Shown here in pieces: positions 1 through 10,016 of a stretch of DNA of 64,000 nucleotides. Each line of letters opens with the position of its first letter. The stretch's first letter is position 1. The notes beneath the pieces are model-generated. The model ran no database searches. It was not told the DNA's origin and saw only the letters and a list, made by a program, of their open reading frames with translations. This DNA is from Budorcas taxicolor (taxonomy: Eukaryota > Chordata > Mammalia > Artiodactyla > Bovidae). Where the stretch lies: the NCBI RefSeq assembly GCF_023091745.1, contig NC_068911.1, positions 161,496,004 through 161,560,003 of the forward strand, written 5' to 3'. Both the position numbers and the translations under genes were made by a program.

Positions 1-201
1 AAACTGGCCCAGAGAGAACAAAGAAATCTTTGGGAGAGACAAAGGCTGGGTAGATCAGTTGATCTTATTGACCTTTTGGAAAATTGTCCTGTGGAGCTAT
101 TAGGAGGTCTGAAGAATTATCAAGAAGCACAAGGGCAGCCAAAATCAAAGCAATTACGTCAGTCTCACCAAAGAAGGAAACAAACAAAGGAAACATCATA
201 G
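1..201 (+). other. Unrecognised open frame entering from the left edge
   Basis: Frame 1 is open from the first base to a TAG at 199-201, about 66 codons with no start inside the window. The product is hydrophilic and rich in Q, K and R, with a strongly basic end. I do not recognise it. Sequence from here to 277 resumes after the BovB insertion at 2473 and leads into LTR-like DNA, so a decayed retroelement frame is possible. A chance open frame is equally possible at this length. Confidence 0.2.
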
Positions 202-287
202 ACTACGGAATGTTCAACTGTGAATAATATTTGCAAAAGCATCAACGAAGTGCTGGATATTCATGTAACTAAAAACTATCAATCTAT

Positions 288-667
288 TCAGTTAGTTCAG
301 TTGCTCAGTCACGTTCAACTCTTTGTGACCAAATGGACTGCAGCACACCAGGGTTTCCTGTCCATCAACAACTCCAGAGCTCACTCAAATTCATGTCCAT
401 CAACTGATGGACATCCAATCAACTCATTCTCTGTTGTCCCCTTCTCCTCCTGCATTCAATCTTTCCCAGCATCAGGTCTTTTCCAGAAAGTCAGTTCTTC
501 ATATCAGGTGGCCAAAGTATTGGAGTTTCAGGTTCAGCATCAGTCCTTCCAACAAATATTCAGGACTAATTTCCTTTAGGATGAACTGATTTGATCTCCT
601 TGCAGTCCTAGGGACTCTCAAGAGTCTTCTCCAACACCACAGTTTAAAAGCATCAATTCTTCAGCAC
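288..667 (-). mobile_element. BovB 3' end, short copy (RTE LINE)
   Basis: Reads as the reverse complement of the last ~380 bases of BovB, from the element's 3' terminus on the left to a 5' truncation at about 667. There it abuts the 3' terminus of a second, longer BovB in the same orientation. The left edge is fixed by a 10-base target-site duplication, ATCAATCTAT at 278-287. Its partner lies at 2463-2472, beyond the second copy, so both copies sit inside one duplication. Divergence is moderate and no frame survives. Confidence 0.85.
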
Positions 668-1500
668 TCAGTTCAGTTCAGTTGCTCAGTCGTGTCCAAC
701 TCCTTGCGAACCCATGAACCACAGCACACCAGGCCTCCCTGTGCATCACCAACTCCCGGAGTTCACCCAAACCCATGTCCATTGAGTTGATGATGCCATC
801 CAACCATCTCATCCTCTGTTGTCCCCTTCTCCTCCTGCCCTCAATCTTTCCCAGCATCAAGGTCTTTTCAAATGAGACAGCTCTTTGCATCAGGTGGCCA
901 AAGTATTGGAGTTTCAGCTTCAAAATCAGTCCTACCAATGAACACCCAGGACTGATCTCCTTTAGGATGGACTGGTTGGATCTCCTTGCAGTCCAAGGGA
1001 CTCTCAAGAGTCTTCTCCAACACCACAGTTCAAAAGCATCAATTCAGTTCTCAGCTTTCTTTATAGTCTAACTATCACATCCATACATGACTACTGGAAA
1101 AACCATAGCTTTGACTAAACAGACCCTTGTTGGAAAAGTAATGTCTCTGTTTTCTAATATGCTGTCTAGGTTGGTCATATTTTTTTTTTCCAAGGGACAA
1201 GCATCTTTTAATTTCATGGCTGAAGTCACCATCTGCTGTGATTTTGGAGCCCAAGAAAATAGTCTGTCACTGTTTCCATTGCTTCCCCATCTATTTGCCA
1301 TGAAGTTATGGGGCCATATGCCATGCTTTTCTGAATGTTGAGTTTTAAGCCAACTTGTTCACTCTCCTCTTTCACTTTCATCAAGAGGCTCTTTAGTTCT
1401 TAATTTTTTCCATAAGGATAGTGCCATCTGCATACGTGAAGTTATTGAAATTTCTCCTGGCAATCTTGATTCCAGCTGATGCTTCATCCAGCTCAGTATT

Positions 1501-1959
1501 TTACATGATGTCTTCTGCATATAAGTTAAACAGATAGAGTGACAATATACAACCTTGATGTACTGCTCTCCCGATTTGGAACCAGTCTGTTATTCTATGT
1601 CCAGCTCTAACTGTTACATCTTGACCGGCATACAGATTTCTCAGGAGGCAGGTCAGGTGGTCTACTCTTCCCATCTCTTTAAGAATTTTCCAAAGTTTGT
1701 TTTGACCTACACAGTCAAAGGTTTTGACATAGTCAATAAGACAGAAGTAGATGTTTTTCTGGAACTCTCTTGCTTTTTTGCTGATCCAACGGATGTTGGC
1801 AACTTGATCTCTGGTTCCTCTGCCTTTTCTAAAACCAGCTTGAACATCTGAAAGTTCACGGGTCACGTACTGTTGAAGCCTGGCTTGAAGAATTTTGAGC
1901 ATTACTTTGCTAGCATGTGAGATGAGTGCAATTGTGCGGTAGTTAACATTCTTTGGCAT
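1501..1959 (-). pseudogene. BovB reverse transcriptase fragment (palm region)
   Basis: A 152-codon minus-strand frame matching the first half of the BovB reverse transcriptase. In order it holds a YRTIAL-like start, a GFRKGRGTRDQ block, a degraded first catalytic block (FCLIDYVKTFD, where other copies here read FIDYAKAFD) and a GCILSLYLFNLYAE block. The frame ends before the YADD motif, and a frame change separates it from the upstream part at 1994-2462. It is a LINE remnant, not a host gene. Confidence 0.85.
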
Positions 1960-1993
1960 TGTCTTTCTTTGGGATTGGAATGAAAACTGACCT

Positions 1994-2462
1994 TCACCAG
2001 TCCGGTGGCCACTGCTGAGTTTTCCAAATTTGCTGGCATATTGAGTGAAGCACTTTCACAGCATCATCTTTCAAGATTTGAAATAGCTCAACTGGAATTC
2101 CATCACCTCCACTAGATTTGTTTGTAGTGATGCTTCCTAAGGCCCACTTGACTTTGCATTCCAGGATGTCTGGCTCTAGGTGGGTGATCACACCATCGTG
2201 GTTATCTGGGTCATGAAGAGCTGTTTTATATAGTTCTTCTATGTATTCTTGCCACTTCTTCTTAATATCTTCTGCTTCTGTTAGGTCCATACCATTTCTG
2301 TCCTTTATTGTGCCCATCTTTGCATGAAATGTTCCCCTGGTATCACTAATTTTCATGAGGAGATATCTAGTCTTTCCCATTCTATTGTTTTCTTCTATAT
2401 CTTTGAATTGATCACTGACGAAAGGTTTCTTATCTCTCTGTGATATTCTTTGGAACTCTGCA
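1994..2462 (-). pseudogene. BovB ORF2 linker upstream of reverse transcriptase
   Basis: Minus-strand frame covering the charged linker between endonuclease and reverse transcriptase, including KKKWQEYIEELYK and the SSGGDGIPVELFQ block that leads into the transcriptase fingers. It stops near 1994 and the protein continues in another frame at 1959. Codons to the right of 2462 belong to the flank, not BovB. Confidence 0.8.
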
Positions 2463-2472
2463 ATCAATCTAT

Positions 2473-3126
2473 CAGGAAAAGGGTAAAGAGATGCAGGGGT
2501 GTAGTGGCAATGTAAAAGTGCTAGCATAAAAGGAAATCAATATAAGATTCCATGTACATATGATCTAGATGGACATCTCTATATTCCCACAGAGAGTAAA
2601 AGAGAGGGACTTGAAGTAATAAGGAGAGAGAGACAAAGGAGAACTTGGAGCTGGCAGGCATGATATCCTCCCCTTGAACATAAGCTTACAGAGCATCAGT
2701 GTCCAACCAGGCTTTTTCTGGTTGGAAAGAACACAAGGAAGAACTCTCCATAATCACAATTGAACACAGAGAAGACATGAGCATTGTTCAAGCCACAGAA
2801 TGACCATCTTCCTGCTTCCTGCTTAATATGAGTCATTGATGTCTCTTTATCAATCAACTTCAGCTTCACTCTTCAAGATAAAATTTATGGTGATAGCCAT
2901 AGACTCACCCATGCTTGCAGACAGCATCCAATCCAGAACCAAGACCCACTTCCTTAAACCTTACCTCAAATTATCTAATACAAGCTCAAATCCTATAAGT
3001 TTAACTAACACCTTCTTACTGGGACCCCATGGTGTGGGGTCTCCATCAACACAATAAATAATAAACCAGCTCTATCAACCATGAATGTGTTCCTGGTGGT
3101 CTTTGTTGGGCAAGCACTTATTTATA
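2473..3126 (+). other. LTR-like sequence, family not identified
   Basis: Continues the sequence interrupted at 287. No gene is visible. From about 2990 it resembles the end of a retroviral LTR: a GGGACCCC...GGGGTCTCC stretch, an AATAAATAATAAA polyadenylation-like cluster near 3052-3064, then a GT-rich run ending in GGGCA near 3111. With the frame at 1-201 this could be an old endogenous retrovirus end. Neither TG...CA termini nor a primer-binding site was found. Confidence 0.3.
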
Positions 3127-3690
3127 ATTAAAAGATGCTTACTCCTTGGAAGAAAAGTATGACCAACCTAGATATTATATTCAAAAGCAGAGACATTACT
3201 TTGCCGACTAAGGTCCATCTAGTCAAGGCTATGGTGTTTCCTGTGGTCATGTATGGATGTGAGAGTTGGACTGTGGAGAAGGCTGAGCACTGAAGAATTG
3301 ATGCTTTTGAACTGTGGTGTTGGAGAAGACTGTTGAGAGTCCCTTGGACTGCAAGGAGATCCAACCAGTCCATTCTGAAGGAGATCAACCCTGGGATTTC
3401 CTTGGAAGGAATGATGCTAAAGCTGAAGCTCCAGTACTTGGGCCACCTCATGCGAAGAGTTGACTCATTGGAAAAGACTCTGATGCTGGGAGGGACTGGA
3501 GGTAGGAGGAGAAGGGGACGACTGAGGATGAGATGGCTGGATGGCATCACGGACTCGATGGACGTGGGTCTGAGTGAACTCCGGGAGTTGGTGATGGACA
3601 GGGAGGCCTGGTGTGCTGCGGTTCATGGAATCACAAAGAGTCGGACCCGACTGAGCAACTGAACTGAACTGAAATGAACTGAACTGAACG
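3127..3690 (+). mobile_element. BovB 3' end, 5'-truncated
   Basis: Starts in the AAAAGATGCTTACTCCTTGG block of the C-terminal ORF2 region and runs to the AACTGAACTGAA-type 3' tail. It carries the C-terminal WTARRSNQSILKEI motif and the R/K-rich GRRRRGR block in an open 109-codon stretch (3333-3662). It lacks reverse transcriptase. It is inverted relative to the BovB pair at 288-2462. Confidence 0.9.
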
Positions 3691-3883
3691 GGGATGAAAA
3701 CTACTGGGTTTTGCTAAGATTCTTTAGTCCTTTTAGACATGTTAAGATGCATGTATATGCCACTTGATAAAATACAAGTTAATTTTTAAAAGCTTGTCAC
3801 ACATTACTTCCCAAGGTGGGAAAGCCTGTGCATATGCTGACTGATTGGAGGCAGGGAGTCTGTGATTGTTTTAAGAGATATCT
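3691..3883. other. No gene seen
   Basis: Plain AT-rich sequence between a BovB tail and a Bov-tA target site. Nothing recognised. Confidence 0.5.
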
Positions 3884-4099
3884 TCTTAAGCAGAGGGCTT
3901 CCCTGATAGCTCATTTGGTAAAGAATCTGCCTGCAGTGCAGGAGATCCCAGTGCAATTCCTTGGTCAGGAAGAACCAGTGGAGAAGGAAAGGCTACTCAC
4001 CCCAATATTCTGGCCTGGAGAATTCCATGGACTATATAGTCCACGGGATCACAAAGAGTTGGACATGACTGAGTGACTTTCACTTTCATCTTAAGCAGA
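3884..4099 (+). mobile_element. Bov-tA SINE with 11-base target-site duplication
   Basis: The SINE body is 3895-4088: a tRNA-derived head (GGGCTTCCCTGATAGCTCA), a B-box-like GTGCAATTC, then the Bov-A part ending in GACTGAGTGACTTTCACTTT. It is flanked by perfect copies of TCTTAAGCAGA (3884-3894 and 4089-4099), which proves target-primed insertion. The complete 3' end matches the BovB tail used for mobilisation. Confidence 0.95.
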
Positions 4100-4189
4100 A
4101 GCTCCAAAATTTCCAGTGATGCTGAAAATAACTGGGATGATGACAATCCTCCCTGGTCCATAAGGGCAACAATTTTAGACTATGGGTTT

Positions 4190-4750
4190 TCCAACATCTG
4201 CTGGATCATCGAAAAAGCAAGAGAGTTCCAGAAAAATATCTATTTCTGCTTTATTGACTATGCCAAAGCCTTTGACTGTGTGGATCACAATAAACTGTGG
4301 AAAATTCTGAAAAAGAGGGGAATACCAGACCACCTAAGCTGCCTTTTGAGAAACCTATATGCAGGTCAGGAAGCAACAGTTAGATCTGGACATGGAACAA
4401 CAGACTGGTTCCAAATAGGAAAAGCAGTACATAAAGGCTGTATATGGTCACCCTGCTTATTTAACTTATATGCAGAGTACATCATGAGAAATGCTGGGCT
4501 GGAAGAAGCACAAGCTGGAATCAAGATTGCCAGGAGAAATATCAATCACCTCAGATATGCAGATGACACCACCCTTATGGCAGAAAGTGAAGAGGAACTA
4601 AAAAGCCTCTTGATGAAAGTGAAAGAGGAGAGTGAAAAAGTTGGCTTAAAGCTCAACATTCAGAAAATGAAGATCATGGCATCCAATCCCATCACTTCAT
4701 GGGAAATAGATGGGGAAACAGTGGAAACAGTGTCAGACTTTATTTTTTGG
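4190..4750 (+). pseudogene. BovB reverse transcriptase fragment with YADD
   Basis: Open frame covering much of the palm and thumb. It holds FIDYAKAFD (first catalytic aspartate), GCIWSPCLFNLYAEYIM, the catalytic YADD at 4556-4567, then LKLNIQKMKIM. Codons upstream of 4190 in the same frame are flanking DNA. A frame change near 4745 breaks the domain; the normal FLGSKITADGDC continuation is found in another frame to 4884. Confidence 0.9.
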
Positions 4751-5345
4751 GCTCCAAAATCACTGCAGATGGTGACTGCAGCCATGAAATTAAAAGACGC
4801 TTACTCATTGGAAGGAAAGTTATGACCAACCTAGATAGCATATTCAAAAGCAGAGATACTACATTGCCAACAATGTTCATCTAGTCAAGGCTATGGTTTT
4901 TCCAGTGGTTATGTACGGATGTGACAGTCGGACTGTGAAGAAAGCTGAGCAGCGAAGAATTGATGCTTTTGAACTGTGGTGTTGGAGAAGACTCTTGAGA
5001 GTCCCTTGGACTGCAAGGAGATCCAATCAGTCCATCCTAAAAGAGACCTGTCCTGGGTGTTCATTGGAAGGGCTGATGCTGAGGCTGAAACTCCATTACT
5101 TTTGCCACCTCATGTGAAGAGTTGACTCATTGGAAAAGACCCTGATGCTGGGAATGATTGGGGGCAGGAGGAGAAGGGGATGACAGAGGATGAGATGGCT
5201 GGATGGCATCACCAACTTGATGCACATGAGTTTGGGTGAACTCTGGGAGTTGGTGATAGACAGGGAGGCCTGGCTTGCTTCCATTCATGGGGTTGCAAAG
5301 AGTTGGACACGACTGAGCGACTGAACTGAACTGAACTGAATTGAA
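4190..5345 (+). mobile_element. BovB LINE, 5'-truncated, 1.15 kb
   Basis: Begins in the reverse transcriptase just before the first catalytic block and runs to the AACTGAACTGAA tail. The reverse transcriptase, C-terminal domain and 3' UTR are in the expected order. The reading frame changes near 4745 and again near 4884-4900, so it is not functional. The same family region is present at 25965-27147, 34183-35263 and 51778-52773. Confidence 0.92.
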
Positions 5346-5489
5346 TAAGTAGAGATTAATGTGTGCAGAAATTGAAACAGAATCCCTTTCAATTGTTTTA
5401 CTTTGTTAAGAGAAATATGACTATAGCTATTCCACAAAATTTTGATCACTGCTTAAAATAAGTTGGCACATGTTTATTCACTAGTGATC

Positions 5490-5552
5490 CAGGACACAAG
5501 TCTCCTGCATTGCAGGTAGATTCTTTGCCAACTGAACTACAAGGGAAGCTCA
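5490..5552 (-). mobile_element. Bov-tA SINE head fragment
   Basis: About 60 bases match the reverse complement of the tRNA-derived head (TCTCCTGCATTGCAGGTAGA ... CTGAACTACAAGGGAAGC). The Bov-A part is missing. Confidence 0.7.
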
Positions 5553-6540
5553 TGGAAGTGAAGTACACACTTTAAAACCATCGTTTCAGATGTTAATCAT
5601 TTTTGACTTATGAAAGATGGATACATTTAAAAATTTCTTTTATGTGGCACTTTTGGTTGATCTCAAATTCAAGCTTGCTTCTAAAAAAGAACCCATCTAC
5701 CTCTGTGGCTAACATTAATGGTTTCTTTTAATTACAGATTCTGGTTCTTGAGGTCATTAGCACAGTTGATAAATTATACTGGAAACAGAGACACCCAGTA
5801 ATATAATCATAAATCAAATAATCCCTAAAAGGCTTTGTACCATAGAGGTACATAAGTCAAACCTAAAGTCACAATTTTAAAATCTGCCCCGAGTGTCATA
5901 AATATACTTTAAGGGGAAAATCCCAAACATTAATTTAAATCATCAGTTTCAATAACTTTCAACACCGTGTCAAGGCTGTTTTATTTATAACCCCCAAACA
6001 TGTCCCCTACATCCCCAGAATATTTAGAAGCAAATACAAGACACCGTATCATTTCATCTGTAAGCATTTAGGGAGGCACCTGTAGAAAGATAAGAGCAAT
6101 TCTTTTTTAATCATGAACATACCGTTTTCAAACATAAAATTACTGTCAATAAACTTGTAACATCTTCAAATACTGAGTCACTGTTCAAATTTCCCCCAAA
6201 TATCTTATAAATATTAGCACATAAATGTTTTTACAGTTCATACTTTTGAATTCAGATTAAAAAACAAAAAACAACTTTCACACATGGCATTTGGTCGATA
6301 TGCCTTATAAGTCTCTCTCAGTTCTGTCAGTTTCTCCCTCTTTCTTTGCCCTGCTTGCAATTTATTATTTGAGGACACCAAGTTTTTGTCTTATAGAATT
6401 CCCAGGCTCTGGATTTTACTGTTTGAATCCGTGTTTTGTTTAAATATTGTCATCACACACTTTTCCAAGACATTTTTAAAGATTAAAAGTAATCAGTGGG
6501 TTCAGGTATGGTAAGCTTTACTCATCCATTATAAAAATTT
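5553..6540. other. No gene; AT-rich, possible very old repeat
   Basis: No coding frame. The part 6150-6480 (TCAAATTTCCCCC, then ACATGGCATTTGGTCGATATG and CCAGGCTCTGGATTTTACTG) looks like an old interspersed repeat I have seen in other mammals but cannot name with certainty. Confidence 0.35.
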
Positions 6541-6544
6541 CCAT

Positions 6545-7350
6545 CTAATAAATGCTGGAGATGGTGTGGAGAAAAGGAAACCCTTTACATTGTTGGTGGG
6601 AATGTAAAATGGTGTAGCTGCTATGGAAAACAGTCCTGGTTGGTCATCTATCTTGTACATAGTAGTATGCGTGCATTCATCCAAAGCTCCTGATTTATCT
6701 CTTCCCCTGATGTTTCCCTTTTAGTAACCATAAGTTTGTGTTTGATATCTGTAAGTCTGTTTCTGTTTTGTAAACAAGGTCAGAAGTATCTTTTTTTTTA
6801 AATTATATTTCATGTATGAGTGGTATCATATGATATCATGTATGAGTGTTTGTTTTTCTTTGACTTACACATCTTACCATGACAATCTCTAGGTACATCC
6901 ATGTTACTGCAAATGGTATTAATTTATTCTTTTTATGGTTGATTAATATTCCATTGTATATACACCACATCTTTATCCATTCATCTGTCAGTGAACATTT
7001 ACATTGTTTCCATGTCTTGGTTATTGTAAATAGTGTTGCAATGAACATTGTGATGTATGCATCCTTTCAAATTATGTTTTTTTCCTGAAAATATGCCCAG
7101 GCCAGGAATGGGATTTTTGGGCTGTATGGTAACTCTATTTTAGTTTTTTAAGGAACCTCTGTACTGTTTATCTAATATGTACCTACTGTATAGCATAGGG
7201 AATTCTACTCAATATTTCGTGATTATATGAGAAAATAATTTTTAAAAGAGTGAATATATGTATGTGTATAACTGAATCACTTTGCTGTACAGTTAAAACT
7301 AACACAACATGTAAATTAACTATACTTCTATTTAAAATGCACAGTAAAAA
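6545..7350 (+). mobile_element. L1 3' end with internal inversion
   Basis: Three blocks make one L1. Block 6545-6634 is plus (AATGCTGGAGATGGTGTGG to TATGGAAAACAGT). Block 6635-7168 is the next part of L1 in reverse. Block 7171-7350 is plus again (ACCTACTGTATAGCATAGGG to the 3' end with CAACATGTAAATTAAC). Read in element order the inverted block fills exactly the gap between the other two. AACAGT at 6629-6634 and its complement ACTGTT at 7163-7168 mark the breakpoints. Confidence 0.8.
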
Positions 7351-7379
7351 AAAACAAAAACAAGATTTCCATCCATTTT

Positions 7380-7845
7380 TTAAAATTAATTTATTTTAAT
7401 TGGAGGCTAATTCCTTTACAATATTGTGGTGGTTTTTGCCATGCATCAGCATGAAGCAGCCACAGGCATACATGTGTCCCCCCGCCCCAAACTCCCCTCC
7501 CACCTCCCTCCCCTTTCCATCCCTCTGGGTCATCCCAGTGCACAAACTTTGAGTGCCCTGTTTCATGCATCAAACTTGGACTGGTCATCTATTTTACATA
7601 TATCAATGCTATTCTCTCAAATCATCCCACCCTTTGCCTTCTCCCACAGAGTCCAAAAGTCTGTTCTTTACATCCATTTCTTTTTTGCTGTCTTGCACAT
7701 AGGGTCTTCGTTATCATCTTTCTAAATTCCATATATATGCATTAATATACCATATTGGTGTTTTTCTTTCTGACTTACTTCATTCTGTATAATAGGCTCC
7801 AGTTTCATCCACCTCACTAGAACTGACTCAAATGCATTCACCTAA
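7380..7845 (-). mobile_element. Ruminant L1 3' UTR and ORF2 end, reverse strand
   Basis: Reverse complement of the ruminant L1 3' end: TTTTAATTGGAGGCTAATTC, ACAATATTGTGGTGGTTTTT, a C-rich CCCTCCCACCTCCCTCCCC segment, then the ORF2 end (GACTTACTTCATTCTGTATA). The same family appears in plus orientation at 14312-14913. Truncated near 7845. Confidence 0.88.
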
Positions 7846-8639
7846 TGGTTTGGATAGCCACTCATGATCATATCTTCATCCATTATTATATTAAGAGAAG
7901 CAAAATGGTTATTCTCTAATTTCATTATTGCTTTGACAATAATCATCTAGAGTAATTTTGATAACCAAAACTGTTTGTCATAATGATTGCCCTGAGGACA
8001 GTTCACACAGAAAAGAGGATAAATGCTTGATTCTTTCTATTTATTTACCAGTTTTCAGGCTGAGTGTGATTCCTCACTTCCTCCAAAGGTTGTCTAGGAA
8101 TTGTTTTGTTTTGTTTCATTTTGAAAATTCATGTACATTTAAACATAGGTTTTCTTTTTCAAGTTAATGCAGTTGTCTTTTACCTATTGGCCTCAAATTT
8201 TCCACCATTTTGCTGGGAGGTTAGGGAAGGGGGCCTCTTTCAGGTTGGTTCCCAACCACTCCTGACACAACCCAGAGTCTTTAACAGTGTCCCTTTAATC
8301 TGATATGAAGAACAATTTCTGGTTTACCTTGGCCATTTCATGTCCCAGACCTGGAATCAGCTGTTCTCCATGGTGTTCCTATTTCTTGAAGTGACAAATG
8401 ACATTTCAACATTACAGTCTGGATTCAACCGGGTATTCCTAGCCACAGACTGACCATTATTTCCATGTGTTTTTAGTGGACAGAGATAGGAAAAAAAATC
8501 ATAAACATATATCCTGAATTTATACTGTTACTTTCTATCCAGATTCAGGTTTAACTAGTTTTTTTTTTACTTCATTTTGATCTTGTAATATTTCTTTTTC
8601 CTTTATACTGAAACTCAAGGTTCCTAATAGCATTAACAT
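7846..8639. other. No gene seen
   Basis: Unique-looking AT-rich sequence with scattered short open frames. No recognised repeat or gene. Confidence 0.45.
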
Positions 8640-9296
8640 AATTACCACTACAGAAAACAATATGGAAATTCCTTTAAAAACTAAAAATAAAACTACCATA
8701 TGACCCAGCAATCCCACTCCTGGGTATAAATCTGGAGAAAAGCATAATTTGAAAGAATGTGTACACCCCAATATTCATTGCAGCACTGTTTACAATAACC
8801 AAGACATGAAAGCAACCTAAATGTCCATTGACTGAGTAATGGATAAAGAAGACATGGTGTATGCAGGTGGAATACTAGTCAGTCACAAACAAGAATGTAA
8901 CAATGCTATTTGCCTCAAAGTGGATGAATCTAGAGATTATCATACTAAGCTAGATACATCAGAAAAAGACAAATATTCACATGTGGAATCTAAGTTTTAA
9001 AAAAGATACAAATGAACTTAATTACAAAACAGAATCAGACTTACAGATATCAAAAGCAAACTTATGGCTACTGAAGGGGAAACACTGGGGGAAGGGACAA
9101 ATCAGGAACTTGGGATAAAAAGACAAACACTACTACATACTAGATAGATGAATAATTGGGACTAGATCGATGAATAATATAGCACAGGGGTCTCTACCCA
9201 ATATTCTGTGATAACCTATAAGAGAAAAGAACCTTAAAAAGAATGGATATATGTATATGTATAACTCAATCACTTTTCTGTAGTGTGATTTTCTGT
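8640..9296 (+). mobile_element. L1 3' end (ORF2 end and 3' UTR)
   Basis: Begins at ACTACAGAAAACAATATGGA, passes ACCATATGACCCAGCAATCC and CATTGCAGCACTGTTTACAA, and reaches the 3' UTR (GGATATATGTATATGTATAA). It stops at the BovB junction, where a 13-base word TTTTCTGTAGTGT occurs twice (9274-9286 and 9289-9301). No L1 sequence resumes after the BovB. Confidence 0.85.
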
Positions 9297-9301
9297 AGTG
9301 T

Positions 9302-10016
9302 AGAGGAGAGTGAAAAAGATGGCTTAAAATTCAACATTCAAAAACCTAAGATCATGGCATCCAGCCCTATCACGTCATGGCAGATAGATGGGGAAACAAT
9401 GGAAACAGTGACAGAATTTATTTTCTTGGGCTCTGAAATCACTTCAGATATGACTGCAGCCATGAAATTAAAAGACACTTGCCCCTTGGAAGAAAAGCTA
9501 TGACCAATCTAGACAGCATATTAAAAAGCAGAGACATTACTTTTCTGACAAAGGTCCATCTAGTCAAAGCAATAGTTTTTCCCATAGTCATGCATGGATG
9601 TGAGAGTTGGACCATAAAGAAAGCTGAGCACCAAAGAATTGATGCTTTTGAGCTGTGTTGTTGGAGAAGACTCTTGAGAGTCCCTTGGACTGCAGAGATC
9701 AAACCAGTCAATCCTAAAAGAAATCAGTCCTGAACATCCATTGGAAGGACTGCTGCTGAAGCCAAAGCTCCAAAACTTTGGCCACCTGATGCAAAGAAAT
9801 GATTCATTAGAAAAGACCATGATGCTGGGAAAAATTAAAGGCAAGAGGAGAAGGGAACAATAGAGAATGAAATGCCTGGATGACATTACCAACTGGATGG
9901 ACATGAGTTTGAGAAAACTCCAGGAGTTGGTGATGGACAGGGAAGCCTGGTGTGCTGCAGCCCATGGGGTTGCAAAGAGTCACAGACGACTGAGCAACTG
10001 AACTCAACTAACTGAA
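9302..10016 (+). mobile_element. BovB 3' portion, 5'-truncated
   Basis: Starts in the GAGAGTGAAAAAG block after the catalytic domain and ends with a decayed tail (GAGCAACTGAACTCAACTAA). More diverged than the copies at 3127 and 31612. The C-terminal coding region is split over two frames (to about 9503 and 9479-9733). Confidence 0.9.

Larger units (their letters stand above)
668..2462 (-). mobile_element. BovB LINE, 5'-truncated, 1.8 kb
   Basis: Minus-strand BovB from its 3' terminus (GTTCAGTTCAGTTGCTCAG type, 668) back to the linker before the reverse transcriptase (2462). The right edge is set by the second copy of ATCAATCTAT (2463-2472). The 5' third with the endonuclease is missing. The coding part carries frameshifts and substitutions in conserved residues, so the copy is dead. 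Confidence 0.9.

Noticed and set aside
3895..3990. tRNA-like head with A/B-box-like words, repeated at many sites
   Set aside because: These are the tRNA-derived heads of Bov-tA and CHR SINEs. They lack a foldable cloverleaf and anticodon arm and continue into SINE bodies, so no tRNA gene is called.
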